Positions 19,873 to 30,308 of a stretch of DNA of 64,000 bases are shown here, one piece after another. The DNA is from Chlorobium sp. (GTDB taxonomy: Bacteria > Bacteroidota > Chlorobiia > Chlorobiales > Chlorobiaceae). The stretch spans positions 46,917 to 110,916 of the forward strand of contig SZXX01000030.1 of assembly GCA_005843825.1 (NCBI GenBank), in the 5' to 3' direction. The first letter of the stretch is position 1. Each line of letters opens with the position of its first letter. The position numbers and the translations under genes were made by a program. The notes below the pieces were generated by a model that saw only the letters and a program-made list of their open reading frames with translations, was not told the origin of the DNA and searched no databases.

Positions 19873-20592
19873 TTATATAACTCGTGCTTGAAGGCTTACA
19901 AGCTCCCTCGGACTTTGATCTCCATTTCCATGCATTGAAAGCATGGCTTTCAGAGTATCTCCGGGTGAAACTTTGCCCACACCAGCGGGTGTTCCTGTAA
20001 ATATAAGGTCACCGCGACGTAATCCGTAAAGATACGACAAATAATGAATAAGCATGGCCGGGCTATGGAGCATTTCCGTAACCAGCCCCTGTTGAACCCG
20101 TCTGCCGTTCAGCTCAAGCGATATTTCAATATTCTCGGGAAAGAGGGCATCATTAAAAGGAATAATATCGGAGATCAAGGCGCTTTTTCTGAATCCTTTG
20201 CTTTTAAGCCATGGGTTTCCTGATTTTTTTGCTGCAAGCTGAACATCGCGGAGTGTCATGTCGAGACCGGCACCAAAGCCGCCAATGTATTGTGGTGCCT
20301 CTTCAATAGAGCATCCATCGCTTGATTTTCCGACCAGGAGAACAATTTCAGACTCATAGTGCATTGTATTGGATAGGGGATGACCTTCAAACCCGGGCAT
20401 GGTTATCACTCCTTCAGTTTCAAGGGCCGTCGGTGGTTTCATGAAAATAATCGGCTCATTGTCATGTTCCTCACCAGCTTTTGAGGCAGTTCCCTCAAGC
20501 AGCTGCATTTCCCGGGCATGTTCAGAGTAGTTTTTTCCAACACAATAAATAGCGCCGGGCGCAATAGTTCTGCGATCAAGAAGGGTTTCCAT
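19873..20592 (-). CDS. Fumarylacetoacetate hydrolase (FAH)-family protein
   Basis: IYCVGKNYSEHAREM, HYESEIVLLVG, GFGAGLDMTLRDVQ, DLIFTGTPAGVGKVSPGD. Start METLLDRR at 20592 preferred over 20640. Confidence 0.92.
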   Translation of the reverse strand: METLLDRRTIAPGAIYCVGKNYSEHAREMQLLEGTASKAGEEHDNEPIIFMKPPTALETEGVITMPGFEGHPLSNTMHYESEIVLLVGKSSDGCSIEEAPQYIGGFGAGLDMTLRDVQLAAKKSGNPWLKSKGFRKSALISDIIPFNDALFPENIEISLELNGRRVQQGLVTEMLHSPAMLIHYLSYLYGLRRGDLIFTGTPAGVGKVSPGDTLKAMLSMHGNGDQSPRELVSLQARVI

Positions 20593-20689
20593 ATCGTATT
20601 TTATTATTTTAGCTTGACGTAATGTACTGCATCTGTTCAAAATTGTTTGAGGAGAAATTTGTATATCATCTCACACACATACCCCTTTT

Positions 20690-23689
20690 ATGAGTAAAAG
20701 AAGAGCTCCTCTCGATGATTTTTCTGAATTGCGGTCAAAGGTTGAAAAGCTCCTTGAGAAAAATCACATAAATAGCCCGAATCTCTCCTCTTCATCCCTG
20801 GAAATGCTTCAGCTGCAGCAAGCGTTGGAAGTTCATCAGATGGAGATAGAAATACTCAAGAAGGAACTCGTTCAGACGAAAGATGAACTGGAAAAAAGCC
20901 GTCAGCGATTCATTGTTGATATAGCCGATCTGAAAAATGCCGGGGAAACAACCAACAAAGCCAAGGATCTCAATAAAACCATTATCGACAGTATTCCCGG
21001 TCCTTTTTATATAATCGACACAAAGGGTTTCTATGCCGGCTGGAATGCTTATGATCGTGATGTAATTGCCGGTAAACCCGAAAGCGAGATGGCGACTATG
21101 CAGGTTATTGAGACTGCACATCCCGAAGATCGGGCACTCATTCAGGAAAAGGTTGCAAGTGTATTCGAGCATGGTATTGATGAAAGTGTGGAAGGAAGGA
21201 TACTTCTTCGAGGCGGTCCGGAATTTCGCTGGTTTGTAATGAACGCGAGAAGAGTAATAATTGATGGTAATCCCTTTCTGATAGGTATAGGTACAGACAT
21301 CACTACCCGTAAAAAAATTGAAGATGTACTGCTGTTTCTGTCACATACGAGCTACGTTTCGCAGGATGAACCATTTTTTAATACTCTTGCCCGTTACCTT
21401 GCCGAGTGCCTCGACTTGGACTATGCCTGCATTAACCTTCTTGAAGGAGACGGGTTGAAAGCAAGAACACTTGCCTTCTGGTGTGACGACCATTTCGGAG
21501 AAAATGAGGAATACATTCTGAAAGACACTCCCTGTGGTGATGTCGTCAGAGAGGATATTTGCTGTTTTCCTGCAGATGTCAGTCAAACTTTTCCTCAAGA
21601 TCAGTTACTTAAGGACCTGCAAGCTCAAAGTTATGTCGGAGTCACTCTCAGGGATCACTCCGGTAACCCGATCGGTCTGATTGCCGTCATCGGACGACGT
21701 CCGATAGTCGATCAAAAAATGGCTGAGGCTATTCTGAAAATGGTTTCAGTCCGTGCTGCCGGGGAACTTGAAAGATTATTGAGCGAAGAGGCTTTACGGG
21801 AAAGTGAGAAAAAATACCGGGAGCTATTTGAAAGAGTCCCGATTGGACTTTACAAGATCACATTGGACGGAAAAATAATAAGTGCAAACCAGGGTTGTCT
21901 CGATCTAAGCAGATGCCCAGCATCAGAAATAAACGCATGGTTTGAACAGGATACAACGAAATTCTATGTTCACCCGGAAGACAGCGTGCGATTGAGGGAA
22001 CTTATCCTCAAACATGGTTATGTCAATAATTTTGAAGCTGAATTCCTCCGTATGGACGGCACCATTGCCTGGCTCAGCAATACTGCAAAATTTGTGCGAG
22101 GTGAAAATGGAGACCCCGATTTTATCGCCGGTTCATTAATCGATGTTACCAAACGCAAACAGGCCGAGGATGAACTGAAAAAGCTGAGTGTCGCCATAAC
22201 GCAGAGCCCGGCAGTTGTTCTCATTACTGATCCTGAAGGAAATATCGAATACGTGAACCCTGCTTTTTCGATGATGACTGGGTACAGCATCGAAGAGGTT
22301 AAAGGAAAGAATCCCAGTATTCTTCAATCAGGTCTGATGCCGCAGGATGTGCATAAAAATCTCTGGGATACCATTCTTTCTGGTGATATCTGGCATGGCG
22401 AAATGCACAACAGAAAGAAAAACGGAAATCACTACTGGACACAGGCGGTCGTTTCGCCCATTAGGGATGAACAGGGAAAGATCACCAATTTTGTCGCCGT
22501 CAATGAAGATATTTCTGAAAAGAAAATTCTGTGGAACGATCTTGTCGAAGCCAAAGAAAAAGCAGAGGAGAGCGACAGGCTGAAAAGTGCGTTTCTTGCA
22601 AATATCAGCCATGAAATACGGACCCCGATGAACGGCATTCTAGGGTTTTCAGAACTGCTTAAGGACGCCAATCTTTCTGGGGAGGAACAGCGGGAATATA
22701 TCGACCTCATCCAGCAGAGCGGTGAACGCATGCTCAACCTCATCAATGATCTCATCGATATTTCCCGTATTGATGCCAAGGAGATTGCACTGCATATATC
22801 CGAGATACCTGTCAACAGAATTATGTATGATCTTTATGCTTTTTTCAAGCCTGCGGCTGAAATAAAAGGGTTGTGCCTCAACTACAGCGATGGACTGCCT
22901 GACAGCGAAAGCTTCATAGAAACTGACGGAAAAAAACTTGAACAGATACTGACAAACCTTGTCCACAATGCTATAAAATTCACCGATGAGGGGCGCATAC
23001 ATATCGGCTATGAGAGAAAAGACGATATGCTGGAATTTTTTGTGTCAGATTCAGGCATCGGTATTCCGCAGGCAATGAAAGAGAGTGTTTTCGACCGTTT
23101 CAGGCAGGTGAACAGCTCTCTCTCCCGTAATCATGAAGGGGCAGGCCTCGGTCTGAGCATTTCGAAAGGATTTGTTGAACTGCTCGGAGGCAGGATATGG
23201 GTTGAATCGGCGCATGGCGGGGGAGCCAGATTCATGTTTACGCTTCCATACAATTCTTCTGGATCGGACAAAAAGCTCCAGCCTGATGCTGATCCTGCGA
23301 TACCGCAATCTCCAGTATCGGAGCCCGGGCTGACAATCCTGATAGCTGAAGATGATGAGATAAGCTGCATCCTCCTGAAAATATTCCTTAAAACGGACAA
23401 CGTCACGCTCCTCTCTGCGGGCAACGGAAAGGAAGCGGTCGAAATGGTAGCGCTCCATCCGGAAATTGATATCGTATTTATGGACATCAAAATGCCGGTA
23501 ATGAACGGCTATGATGCGACTATACTGATCAAGCAGATGCGTCCGGAATTGCCAGTTATTATTCAGACAGCTTTCGCCTCGGCAGATGAAAGGAACAAAG
23601 CCGGAGAAGCCGGCTGTGATGGGTTCATATCAAAGCCGGTCAAGAAAAATGAGATTCTTGCACTTATACAATCTCAGCTGAAGCGCTAG
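20690..23689 (+). CDS. PAS-domain hybrid sensor histidine kinase with C-terminal receiver
   Basis: Coiled-coil N-term, PAS segments, GAF-like region, H-box ISHEIRTPMNGILGFSELL, N/G boxes (NAIKFT, GLGLSISKG), receiver (LIAEDDE...VFMDIKMPVMNGYDAT...KPVKK). Confidence 0.95.
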   Translation: MSKRRAPLDDFSELRSKVEKLLEKNHINSPNLSSSSLEMLQLQQALEVHQMEIEILKKELVQTKDELEKSRQRFIVDIADLKNAGETTNKAKDLNKTIIDSIPGPFYIIDTKGFYAGWNAYDRDVIAGKPESEMATMQVIETAHPEDRALIQEKVASVFEHGIDESVEGRILLRGGPEFRWFVMNARRVIIDGNPFLIGIGTDITTRKKIEDVLLFLSHTSYVSQDEPFFNTLARYLAECLDLDYACINLLEGDGLKARTLAFWCDDHFGENEEYILKDTPCGDVVREDICCFPADVSQTFPQDQLLKDLQAQSYVGVTLRDHSGNPIGLIAVIGRRPIVDQKMAEAILKMVSVRAAGELERLLSEEALRESEKKYRELFERVPIGLYKITLDGKIISANQGCLDLSRCPASEINAWFEQDTTKFYVHPEDSVRLRELILKHGYVNNFEAEFLRMDGTIAWLSNTAKFVRGENGDPDFIAGSLIDVTKRKQAEDELKKLSVAITQSPAVVLITDPEGNIEYVNPAFSMMTGYSIEEVKGKNPSILQSGLMPQDVHKNLWDTILSGDIWHGEMHNRKKNGNHYWTQAVVSPIRDEQGKITNFVAVNEDISEKKILWNDLVEAKEKAEESDRLKSAFLANISHEIRTPMNGILGFSELLKDANLSGEEQREYIDLIQQSGERMLNLINDLIDISRIDAKEIALHISEIPVNRIMYDLYAFFKPAAEIKGLCLNYSDGLPDSESFIETDGKKLEQILTNLVHNAIKFTDEGRIHIGYERKDDMLEFFVSDSGIGIPQAMKESVFDRFRQVNSSLSRNHEGAGLGLSISKGFVELLGGRIWVESAHGGGARFMFTLPYNSSGSDKKLQPDADPAIPQSPVSEPGLTILIAEDDEISCILLKIFLKTDNVTLLSAGNGKEAVEMVALHPEIDIVFMDIKMPVMNGYDATILIKQMRPELPVIIQTAFASADERNKAGEAGCDGFISKPVKKNEILALIQSQLKR

Positions 23690-23787
23690 ATCTTCCGGCA
23701 TGTGAAGAGGTTGTTACTCTCACCTTTTCTATCCAGCATGGTTCTCAAGTTTCCTCGCTTCAGTTTGCGGGCCTTTAGCCGTTTATC

Positions 23788-23911
23788 GGCACAATAAATG
23801 GCTCCTGGAGCAATAGTTCCGGGTTCAAGAGGGGTTTCGGCGTTGTATTTTATTATTTTACGGTAAAGCGGATCATAGTCATGCCGTGTATCTGCTCAAT
23901 ATTCTTTGAGG
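23788..23911 (-). pseudogene. Decayed duplicate of the 5' end and upstream region of the FAH-family gene
   Basis: Minus-strand codons read AETPLEPGTIAPGAIYCA, matching METLLDRRTIAPGAIYCVGKN of the gene starting at 20592; upstream AAAATAATAAAATAC and the region beyond also match. Confidence 0.75.
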
Positions 23912-24562
23912 GGGCAATCTACAGGAATGATGAGGGACGCAGAGAGTAAACCCAAGTCGGGTGCAGTGGCGCGGGATGCCGGCGTTGCTGATAAAAAAGC
24001 AGCTCTCAGGGTCAGGATGCTGGCCTTGAGGCGTTCGATTTCCGAAAGTCTGCGCACTGAAATGAGTATGGCTATTGCCGGGAATGTTTGTGGGTTACCC
24101 GAAATTATTGATGCTCGACATATTCATCTCTACCTAGCCATTCGCGCTTCTGGCGAAGTGGATACTGCAGCCATTATTGATCGGCTTTCAACTATGGGTA
24201 AAGAGCTTGCGGTTCCGGTTGTCATGAATGGTCATCTCGTTTCGGCTGCTTTTCAAAAAGGTGATCCTGTTCTGCCTGCACAATTTGGCCAGCCAGAACC
24301 TGAGGATGTGTCGGTTGTCGATGAATCACTCATTGATGTTGTGCTGATACCTCTCCTTGCTTTTGATGCAAAAGGTTATCGTCTCGGATATGGCAAAGGG
24401 TTGTATGACTCTTTTTTGCATCGTCTTACAGTGAAGGGGAGGAGGGTTAGGCTTATCGGTCTTGCATTCAGCCGGCAGATGGTTGATCAGGTTCCTGCCG
24501 ACCAATGGGATGCCGGCCTTGATACTGTTGTTCATGAACATGGAATTATTCGGTTTTCCTGA
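23906..24562 (+). CDS. 5-formyltetrahydrofolate cyclo-ligase family protein
   Basis: KKAALRVRMLALRRSIS; DVVLIPLLAFDAKGYRLGYGKGLYDSFL; GLAFSRQMVDQVPADQWDAGLDTVVHEHG. Confidence 0.93.
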   Translation: MRGQSTGMMRDAESKPKSGAVARDAGVADKKAALRVRMLALRRSISESLRTEMSMAIAGNVCGLPEIIDARHIHLYLAIRASGEVDTAAIIDRLSTMGKELAVPVVMNGHLVSAAFQKGDPVLPAQFGQPEPEDVSVVDESLIDVVLIPLLAFDAKGYRLGYGKGLYDSFLHRLTVKGRRVRLIGLAFSRQMVDQVPADQWDAGLDTVVHEHGIIRFS

Positions 24563-24580
24563 ATATTTTTGTAATCGCAT

Positions 24581-26716
24581 ATGCTGACATTGTCAGAAAA
24601 AAAAGGAAAGATATTGGCGCCTGCACCGGAGATAAATTTTTTTGATCCCTCCCTGTATGTCAACAGGGAGTTGAGCTGGATTAATTTCAACCAGCGGGTG
24701 CTTGAAGAGGCGCTGAGTCCCGACGCGCACCCGCTTCTGGAACGGGTGAAGTTTATCTCGATTTTCAGCTCAAACCTTGATGAATACTTTATGATCAGGG
24801 TTGCGGGTATCGAAGATCAGTATGAGGCCGGTATTCAGGATCGAACAATCGATGGTCTTACTCCTGCTGAACAGCTCGAAAAGATCCGCACGATGGTTTT
24901 GCAGCAGCTCTCCGAGCGTTATGAGTGCTTTTATCACGACCTTTTGCCTGCCTTGAAAAAGGAGGGTATTGAGTTGCTTACGGTAGCTGAACTTTCACCA
25001 GTGAAGCAGCGGGCGTTGAGTCATTTTTTCCGGAAGGAGATCTATCCGGTGCTTACTCCGCTTGCATTCGATACTGGTCATCCGTTTCCTTTCATGTCGA
25101 ATCTGTCGTTGAACCTCGCCATTGAACTGGAAGATGAGGAGAACGGCTCGCTCAAGTTTGCCCGCGTGAAGGTTCCTAGCATTCTTCCGCGTCTTTTGCG
25201 GCTCAACGATATAAAAGGTTTTAATGATGATGACGGTATAATCCGCTTTATCTGGCTTGAAGATCTCATTGAAAACAATCTCTCGCATCTTTTTCCGAAG
25301 ATGAGGATTACCAGGTCGCATCTCTTCCGATTGATTCGTGATGCTGATATTGAGATTGAGGAAGATGAAGCAGGCGATCTTTTAAAAACCATTGAGCAGG
25401 GGCTCCGGTCACGCCGTTACGGCAAAGTTGTGCGCCTTGACATTACGCCTGCAATGCCTCAGTCGGTGAGAAAACTGCTCATGAAAAATCTTGAAGTTGC
25501 CAAAAGAAACGTTTATGAAATAGATGGAGCCCTTGGGCTCAGCTGTCTTATTGATCTTTTGAAAATAGAACGGCCGAACCTGAAGGATGAGCAATTTGTT
25601 CCGAAAAACCTGATTGAAGAACAGTTCAGTGGTGATATTTTCGGCGCTATAAGGTCTAAAGATCAGCTGCTCTACCATCCCTATGACTCGTTTCAGCCTG
25701 TCGTTGATTTTATAAACCAGGCCGCAGCAGATCCTGATGTCCTTTCAATAAAACAGACACTCTACCGTGTCGGCAGCAATTCGCCGATTGTACAGGCTTT
25801 GATGAATGCTGCTGAAAGGGGCAAACAGGTAGCGGTTCTGGTGGAGCTCAAGGCGCGATTTGACGAAGAGAACAATATTGTCTGGGCGCGTGCTCTAGAG
25901 GATGTAGGGGTGCATGTGGCTTATGGCCTTCCAGGTCTTAAAACTCATGCGAAGCTGACCTTAGTTGTTCGTCGTGAACAAAAAAAACTGAAGCGCTATC
26001 TGCATCTTGGAACCGGTAATTACAACCCGGCTACAGGGAAAATCTATACTGATTATAGTCTGTTCACGCTCAATGAAGGGCTTGCCAACGAAGTCGCTGA
26101 ACTGTTCAATGCGTTGACCGGGTATTCAAAGCATACCGGATATAAAAAACTTCTTGTTTCGCCTATCAACACCCGAAAGCGTCTTATTGAGATGATTGAT
26201 CGCGAAGTTGAGTGGTGCATAAAGGAAGGAAAGGGTAGAATAATCATGAAAATGAATGCCCTTGTGGATGCAAGTACCATCCGGGCACTCTACAGGGCTT
26301 CCTGTGAAGGTGTTGCCATAGACCTTATCGTTCGTGGTATTTGCTGTCTGAAACCTGGAATTCCCGGGATAAGCGATAATATCCGGGTTATCAGCATCAT
26401 TGGCCGTTTTCTTGAACACAGCCGGGCATACTACTTTCATAACGGAGGAAAAGAGGAACTCTATCTCGGCAGCGCCGATATCATGCCAAGAAACCTCGAT
26501 GACCGGGTGGAAACCCTTTTTCCCGTTTTCAATAAATCGCTTATCCAGGTTGTCAAATCGGATCTTGATCTTATTTTAAGCGATAATGTCAAAGCATGGG
26601 AGATGAACCCTTATGGCTTATATGCAAAGATTGCTGATGGCGAACCGAAAGTTAACAGTCAGGCTCTCTTTTTAACACGGGCACTCTTTAAAAGGAATTA
26701 TGTAAATTCAAAGTAA
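24581..26716 (+). CDS. ppk: Polyphosphate kinase 1
   Basis: [98 protein letters not shown]. Confidence 0.97.
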   Translation: MLTLSEKKGKILAPAPEINFFDPSLYVNRELSWINFNQRVLEEALSPDAHPLLERVKFISIFSSNLDEYFMIRVAGIEDQYEAGIQDRTIDGLTPAEQLEKIRTMVLQQLSERYECFYHDLLPALKKEGIELLTVAELSPVKQRALSHFFRKEIYPVLTPLAFDTGHPFPFMSNLSLNLAIELEDEENGSLKFARVKVPSILPRLLRLNDIKGFNDDDGIIRFIWLEDLIENNLSHLFPKMRITRSHLFRLIRDADIEIEEDEAGDLLKTIEQGLRSRRYGKVVRLDITPAMPQSVRKLLMKNLEVAKRNVYEIDGALGLSCLIDLLKIERPNLKDEQFVPKNLIEEQFSGDIFGAIRSKDQLLYHPYDSFQPVVDFINQAAADPDVLSIKQTLYRVGSNSPIVQALMNAAERGKQVAVLVELKARFDEENNIVWARALEDVGVHVAYGLPGLKTHAKLTLVVRREQKKLKRYLHLGTGNYNPATGKIYTDYSLFTLNEGLANEVAELFNALTGYSKHTGYKKLLVSPINTRKRLIEMIDREVEWCIKEGKGRIIMKMNALVDASTIRALYRASCEGVAIDLIVRGICCLKPGIPGISDNIRVISIIGRFLEHSRAYYFHNGGKEELYLGSADIMPRNLDDRVETLFPVFNKSLIQVVKSDLDLILSDNVKAWEMNPYGLYAKIADGEPKVNSQALFLTRALFKRNYVNSK

Positions 26717-26723
26717 ACAAACT

Positions 26724-27158
26724 ATGAAAATTGCTGTTGGTAGTGATCATGCAGGGGTTGAATTAAAGAAAACTGTTATTGCCTGGCTTGAGCGTAATGG
26801 TCATGAAAGTAAAGATATGGGGCCCTATAATGAGGATTCGGTTGATTATCCCGATTATGCGCGTAAAGTTGCCATAGCGGTCGCTGATGGGCTTTATGAT
26901 CAAGGTGTTCTGCTCTGTGGAACCGGTATCGGGGTTTCAATTGCAGCAAACAAGGTTAAAGGTATTCGTGCTGCGCTTTGCTGCAACCCGGAATTTGCAA
27001 CACTTGCCCGGCAGCATAATAATGCCAATATTATCTGTTTATCGGCACGCTTCAGCGATAAAGAGGCTATTGAAAAAAGTCTTCATAATTGGTTTTCGAC
27101 TGATTTTGAAGGCGGCAGGCATGAACGGAGAGTGAATAAAATCGAACCATGTTGCTGA
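26724..27158 (+). CDS. rpiB: Ribose-5-phosphate isomerase B
   Basis: IAVGSDHAGVELK; DYPDYARKVA; GVLLCGTGIGVSIAANKVKGIRAALC. Confidence 0.96.
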   Translation: MKIAVGSDHAGVELKKTVIAWLERNGHESKDMGPYNEDSVDYPDYARKVAIAVADGLYDQGVLLCGTGIGVSIAANKVKGIRAALCCNPEFATLARQHNNANIICLSARFSDKEAIEKSLHNWFSTDFEGGRHERRVNKIEPCC

Positions 27159-27838
27159 ATGAATACATAGAGAGTTGTCTCGTTGCACACTATCCGTTTT
27201 TTACGGATGATGCTGCTGTTGCCGATGTGATTGCCTCTATGCAGGAGGGAGGTCTTGCATGCGTCCCTGTAGTGCATGATGGGAAATTTCTTTCAATGGT
27301 GACTTTACTCGACCTTTTACCGGTTCTGCAGTCCAGAAAAAAGGGCAGTCAGAGCCTGAGGGATCTAAAGCTTGAGCAGTCGGGCAGTATCGGAGGCAAT
27401 GAGCATCTTTTTGATGTTTTTTCAAGGATCGGTTCTTTTCCCGGGAGCCTCATCCCTGTTTCGGATGCAGAGGGGCTCTATCTTGGTGTTATTCAAAAAG
27501 GGACTGTGCTTGAAAAAATAGCCAATGTTTTCCATTTGGGAGATGTTGGAATGACCCTTGAGCTGAATATACCTGCATTTGAGCTGAAGCTCTCGGAGGT
27601 TATTGCCACCCTTGAAAAAAACGATGCGACGGTGCTGAGTTTCGGCATGTATCCTTCGACTGCTGAGGGTGATGGAATGGTTGTATCCTTCAGGGTTCAG
27701 ACCCATGATCTCTTTCGGCTTGTGAAAAATCTTGAAAAATACGGCTATTCGATTCGCTATACTTCAGCTTTCTTTACAGAGAGAGATGATGAACTCAGAG
27801 AGAAGGCTCTTGAGTTTATTCATTTTATGGATATGTAG
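27149..27838 (+). CDS. CBS-domain protein
   Basis: Two CBS-like segments (ADVIASMQEGGLACVPVVHDGKFLSMVTLLDLL; GSLIPVSDAEGLYLGVIQKGTVLEKI); 10-bp overlap with rpiB. Confidence 0.75.
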   Translation: MLLNEYIESCLVAHYPFFTDDAAVADVIASMQEGGLACVPVVHDGKFLSMVTLLDLLPVLQSRKKGSQSLRDLKLEQSGSIGGNEHLFDVFSRIGSFPGSLIPVSDAEGLYLGVIQKGTVLEKIANVFHLGDVGMTLELNIPAFELKLSEVIATLEKNDATVLSFGMYPSTAEGDGMVVSFRVQTHDLFRLVKNLEKYGYSIRYTSAFFTERDDELREKALEFIHFMDM

Positions 27839-27890
27839 AGCGCCGAACGCCTGCCAGGGAACAGTAACATTTCCTTAACGTTGGAATCCA

Positions 27891-29117
27891 ATGTCAATAG
27901 AGAACTTTACCGCGCTTGCCGCACGGATCCGGCAGAGTGCAGCAGAGATTTATCCTGAAATTATAGCCTTACGCAGGGATATTCATCTTCATCCTGAACT
28001 CTCTTTTGAAGAGGTAAGGACTACAGCGCTTATAACGGACTATCTTCTTGGTCTCGGTATAACCCCTGAGCCGCCTTTGCTTAAGACTGGAGTTGTGGCT
28101 CTTATCAAGGGTGGAGGTTCATCGTCCGAGGGCCATCTTATTGCGTTACGGGCGGATATTGATGCGCTGCCGCTTAATGAAGAGAACTTGCACGATTTCT
28201 GCTCGCTTGAAACTGGAAAAATGCATGCATGCGGTCATGATATGCATACGGCAATGCTTCTGGGCGCAGCTAAAATCCTTGCCGGAATGAAGGATGAGCT
28301 TGAGGGTGATGTGCTTCTGATTTTTCAGCCCGGCGAAGAAAAAACTCCCGGTGGAGCAAAACCTTTGCTTGATGCAGGTCTTTTCGAGCGATTCAATCCG
28401 GCGGTTATTATCGGACAGCACTGTTTCCCAAATGTTGCAACAGGAAAAGTTGCCCTGTGCAAAGGGAGTTTTATGGCTGCTACCGATGAGCTCTATTTTA
28501 CGATAACAGGGCAGGGTGGCCATGCTTCGGCTCCTCATAAAGCAGCTGATCCGGTGCTCGCTGCAGCTCATATCATTACAGCGGCCCAGCATCTTGTCAG
28601 CAGGGTTGTTCCGCCTCATCAGCCTGCGGTCGTCTCCATTGCATCAATTCATGGCGGCAATGCTCCTAATGTCATTCCGAGGCAGGTGACCATGTCCGGC
28701 ACGATGAGAACCATGAATGAGGAGTTGCGAGCCTTGCTTCAGGAGCGGCTCCGCAAGACGGTTACGCATGTTGCTGAAGGACTTGGCGTCGAGGGGGAAG
28801 TTGAAATCAGGAAAGGTTATCCGGTACTGTTTAACGATCCGGCTGTGACTGAACATGCGGCAATTGTGTGCAGTGAGTATCTTGGCAGCGACAATGTGCT
28901 TGAAAGTGAGCCGATCATGACGGCTGAGGATTTTGCATACTTTCTCCAGGAGCGTCCCGGTACATTCTGGCAGATTGGCACTGGAACACCGCTTACTGAA
29001 AAAAGCAATACACTGCACTCTCCAACCTTCAATCCTGAGGAACGTGCCCTTGAAACCGGCAGTGGTCTGCTTGCTTTTGCGGCAGTCAGGTTTCTACGAA
29101 TATTCCAGCCCTCATAA
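27891..29117 (+). CDS. M20D-family amidohydrolase/peptidase
   Basis: LRRDIHLHPELSFEE; ALRADIDALPL; GKMHACGHDMHTAMLLGAA; FQPGEEKTPGGAKPLLDAGLF; MTAEDFAYFLQERPG. Confidence 0.94.
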   Translation: MSIENFTALAARIRQSAAEIYPEIIALRRDIHLHPELSFEEVRTTALITDYLLGLGITPEPPLLKTGVVALIKGGGSSSEGHLIALRADIDALPLNEENLHDFCSLETGKMHACGHDMHTAMLLGAAKILAGMKDELEGDVLLIFQPGEEKTPGGAKPLLDAGLFERFNPAVIIGQHCFPNVATGKVALCKGSFMAATDELYFTITGQGGHASAPHKAADPVLAAAHIITAAQHLVSRVVPPHQPAVVSIASIHGGNAPNVIPRQVTMSGTMRTMNEELRALLQERLRKTVTHVAEGLGVEGEVEIRKGYPVLFNDPAVTEHAAIVCSEYLGSDNVLESEPIMTAEDFAYFLQERPGTFWQIGTGTPLTEKSNTLHSPTFNPEERALETGSGLLAFAAVRFLRIFQPS

Positions 29118-29143
29118 AAAAAGCGCCGTGCGGCGCTTTTTTT
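29116..29143. terminator. Bidirectional rho-independent terminator between convergent genes
   Basis: AAAAAAAGCGCCGTGCGGCGCTTTTTTT: GC-rich stem flanked by A and T tracts on opposite sides. Confidence 0.92.
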
Positions 29144-29171
29144 ACTTAAGAGTGTTTCTTTCTGCCCTCAA

Positions 29172-30146
29172 TTATGCTTTTCCGTTGGAGCCAAGGACGT
29201 TGTTGATTTTGTGGACATAGAGCTTTTTGAGAGCATCCCGTGCAGGTCCAAGATATTTTCTTGGATCGAACTCTTCCGGTTTTTCATCAAGCACTTTACG
29301 GACAGCAGCAGTCATCGCCAGACGACCATCAGAATCAATATTGATTTTACAGACAGCTGACTTGGCTGCAAGGCGAAGCTGATCTTCGCTGATACCGATT
29401 GCATCTTTCAGTTTTCCGCCGTGTTCATTGATGATTTTTATCAGTTCCTGTGGAACCGAAGAGGCACCATGCAGAACGATAGGGAAACCGGGGATACGCT
29501 TTTCGATTTCATGAAGGATATCAAGGCGGATTTTGGGATCTTCACCCGGCTTGAATTTGAATGCGCCGTGTGATGTGCCGATAGAAATTGCAAGACTGTC
29601 TACACCGGTTTTTGCAACAAAGTCTTCAACTTCTTCCGGCTGAGTATAGGTGTGGTGTGCGGCAGAAACATCATCTTCAATACCGGCAAGCACTCCAAGT
29701 TCTCCCTCTACAGTCACATCAAATTGATGGGCATAAGCGACAACTTTTTTGGTCAATTCGACGTTCTCTTCATAAGGGAGATGTGAACCATCAATCATGA
29801 CCGAAGAAAACCCGGACTCGATACAGTCTTTGCAGAGTTCAAAGCTGTCTCCATGATCGAGATGGAGAACTATCGGGACAGGTGTTCCGAGTTCGGCGGC
29901 ATAAGCAACAGCGCCTTGAGCAAGGTACCTTAGAAGGGTTTCGTTCGCATAGCTTCTGGCACCCTTCGATACTTGAAGAATAACAGGAGATTTGGTTTCG
30001 GCACATGCAAGTATAATGGCTTGCATCTGCTCAAGATTGTTGAAGTTATATGCTGGAATCGCATAACCCCCGGTGACTGCTTTGTTAAAAAGTTCTCTGC
30101 TGTTACAAAGGCCTAGTTCTTTGTAACTGATATTTTTCTTTTCCAT
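29172..30146 (-). CDS. fba: Fructose-bisphosphate aldolase, class II
   Basis: VTGGYAIPAYNFNNLEQMQAI; VPIVLHLDHGDSFELCKDCIESGFSSVMIDGSHLPYEENVELTKKVV; LHGASSVPQELI. Confidence 0.94.
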   Translation of the reverse strand: MEKKNISYKELGLCNSRELFNKAVTGGYAIPAYNFNNLEQMQAIILACAETKSPVILQVSKGARSYANETLLRYLAQGAVAYAAELGTPVPIVLHLDHGDSFELCKDCIESGFSSVMIDGSHLPYEENVELTKKVVAYAHQFDVTVEGELGVLAGIEDDVSAAHHTYTQPEEVEDFVAKTGVDSLAISIGTSHGAFKFKPGEDPKIRLDILHEIEKRIPGFPIVLHGASSVPQELIKIINEHGGKLKDAIGISEDQLRLAAKSAVCKINIDSDGRLAMTAAVRKVLDEKPEEFDPRKYLGPARDALKKLYVHKINNVLGSNGKA

Positions 30147-30308
30147 TGAAAAGCTCTCCTTTTATTATTATTATGTGCCGTATTTTTTACTCAGGATACC
30201 AGCCCGTAACTGAATACCTTACGTCCTCAAATATAGGTATAATAATTATTTTCTCATTTATAATTTGCTTTGAAGCTGTTGCCAAACCTTTGACCATCAT
30301 ATAAAGAA

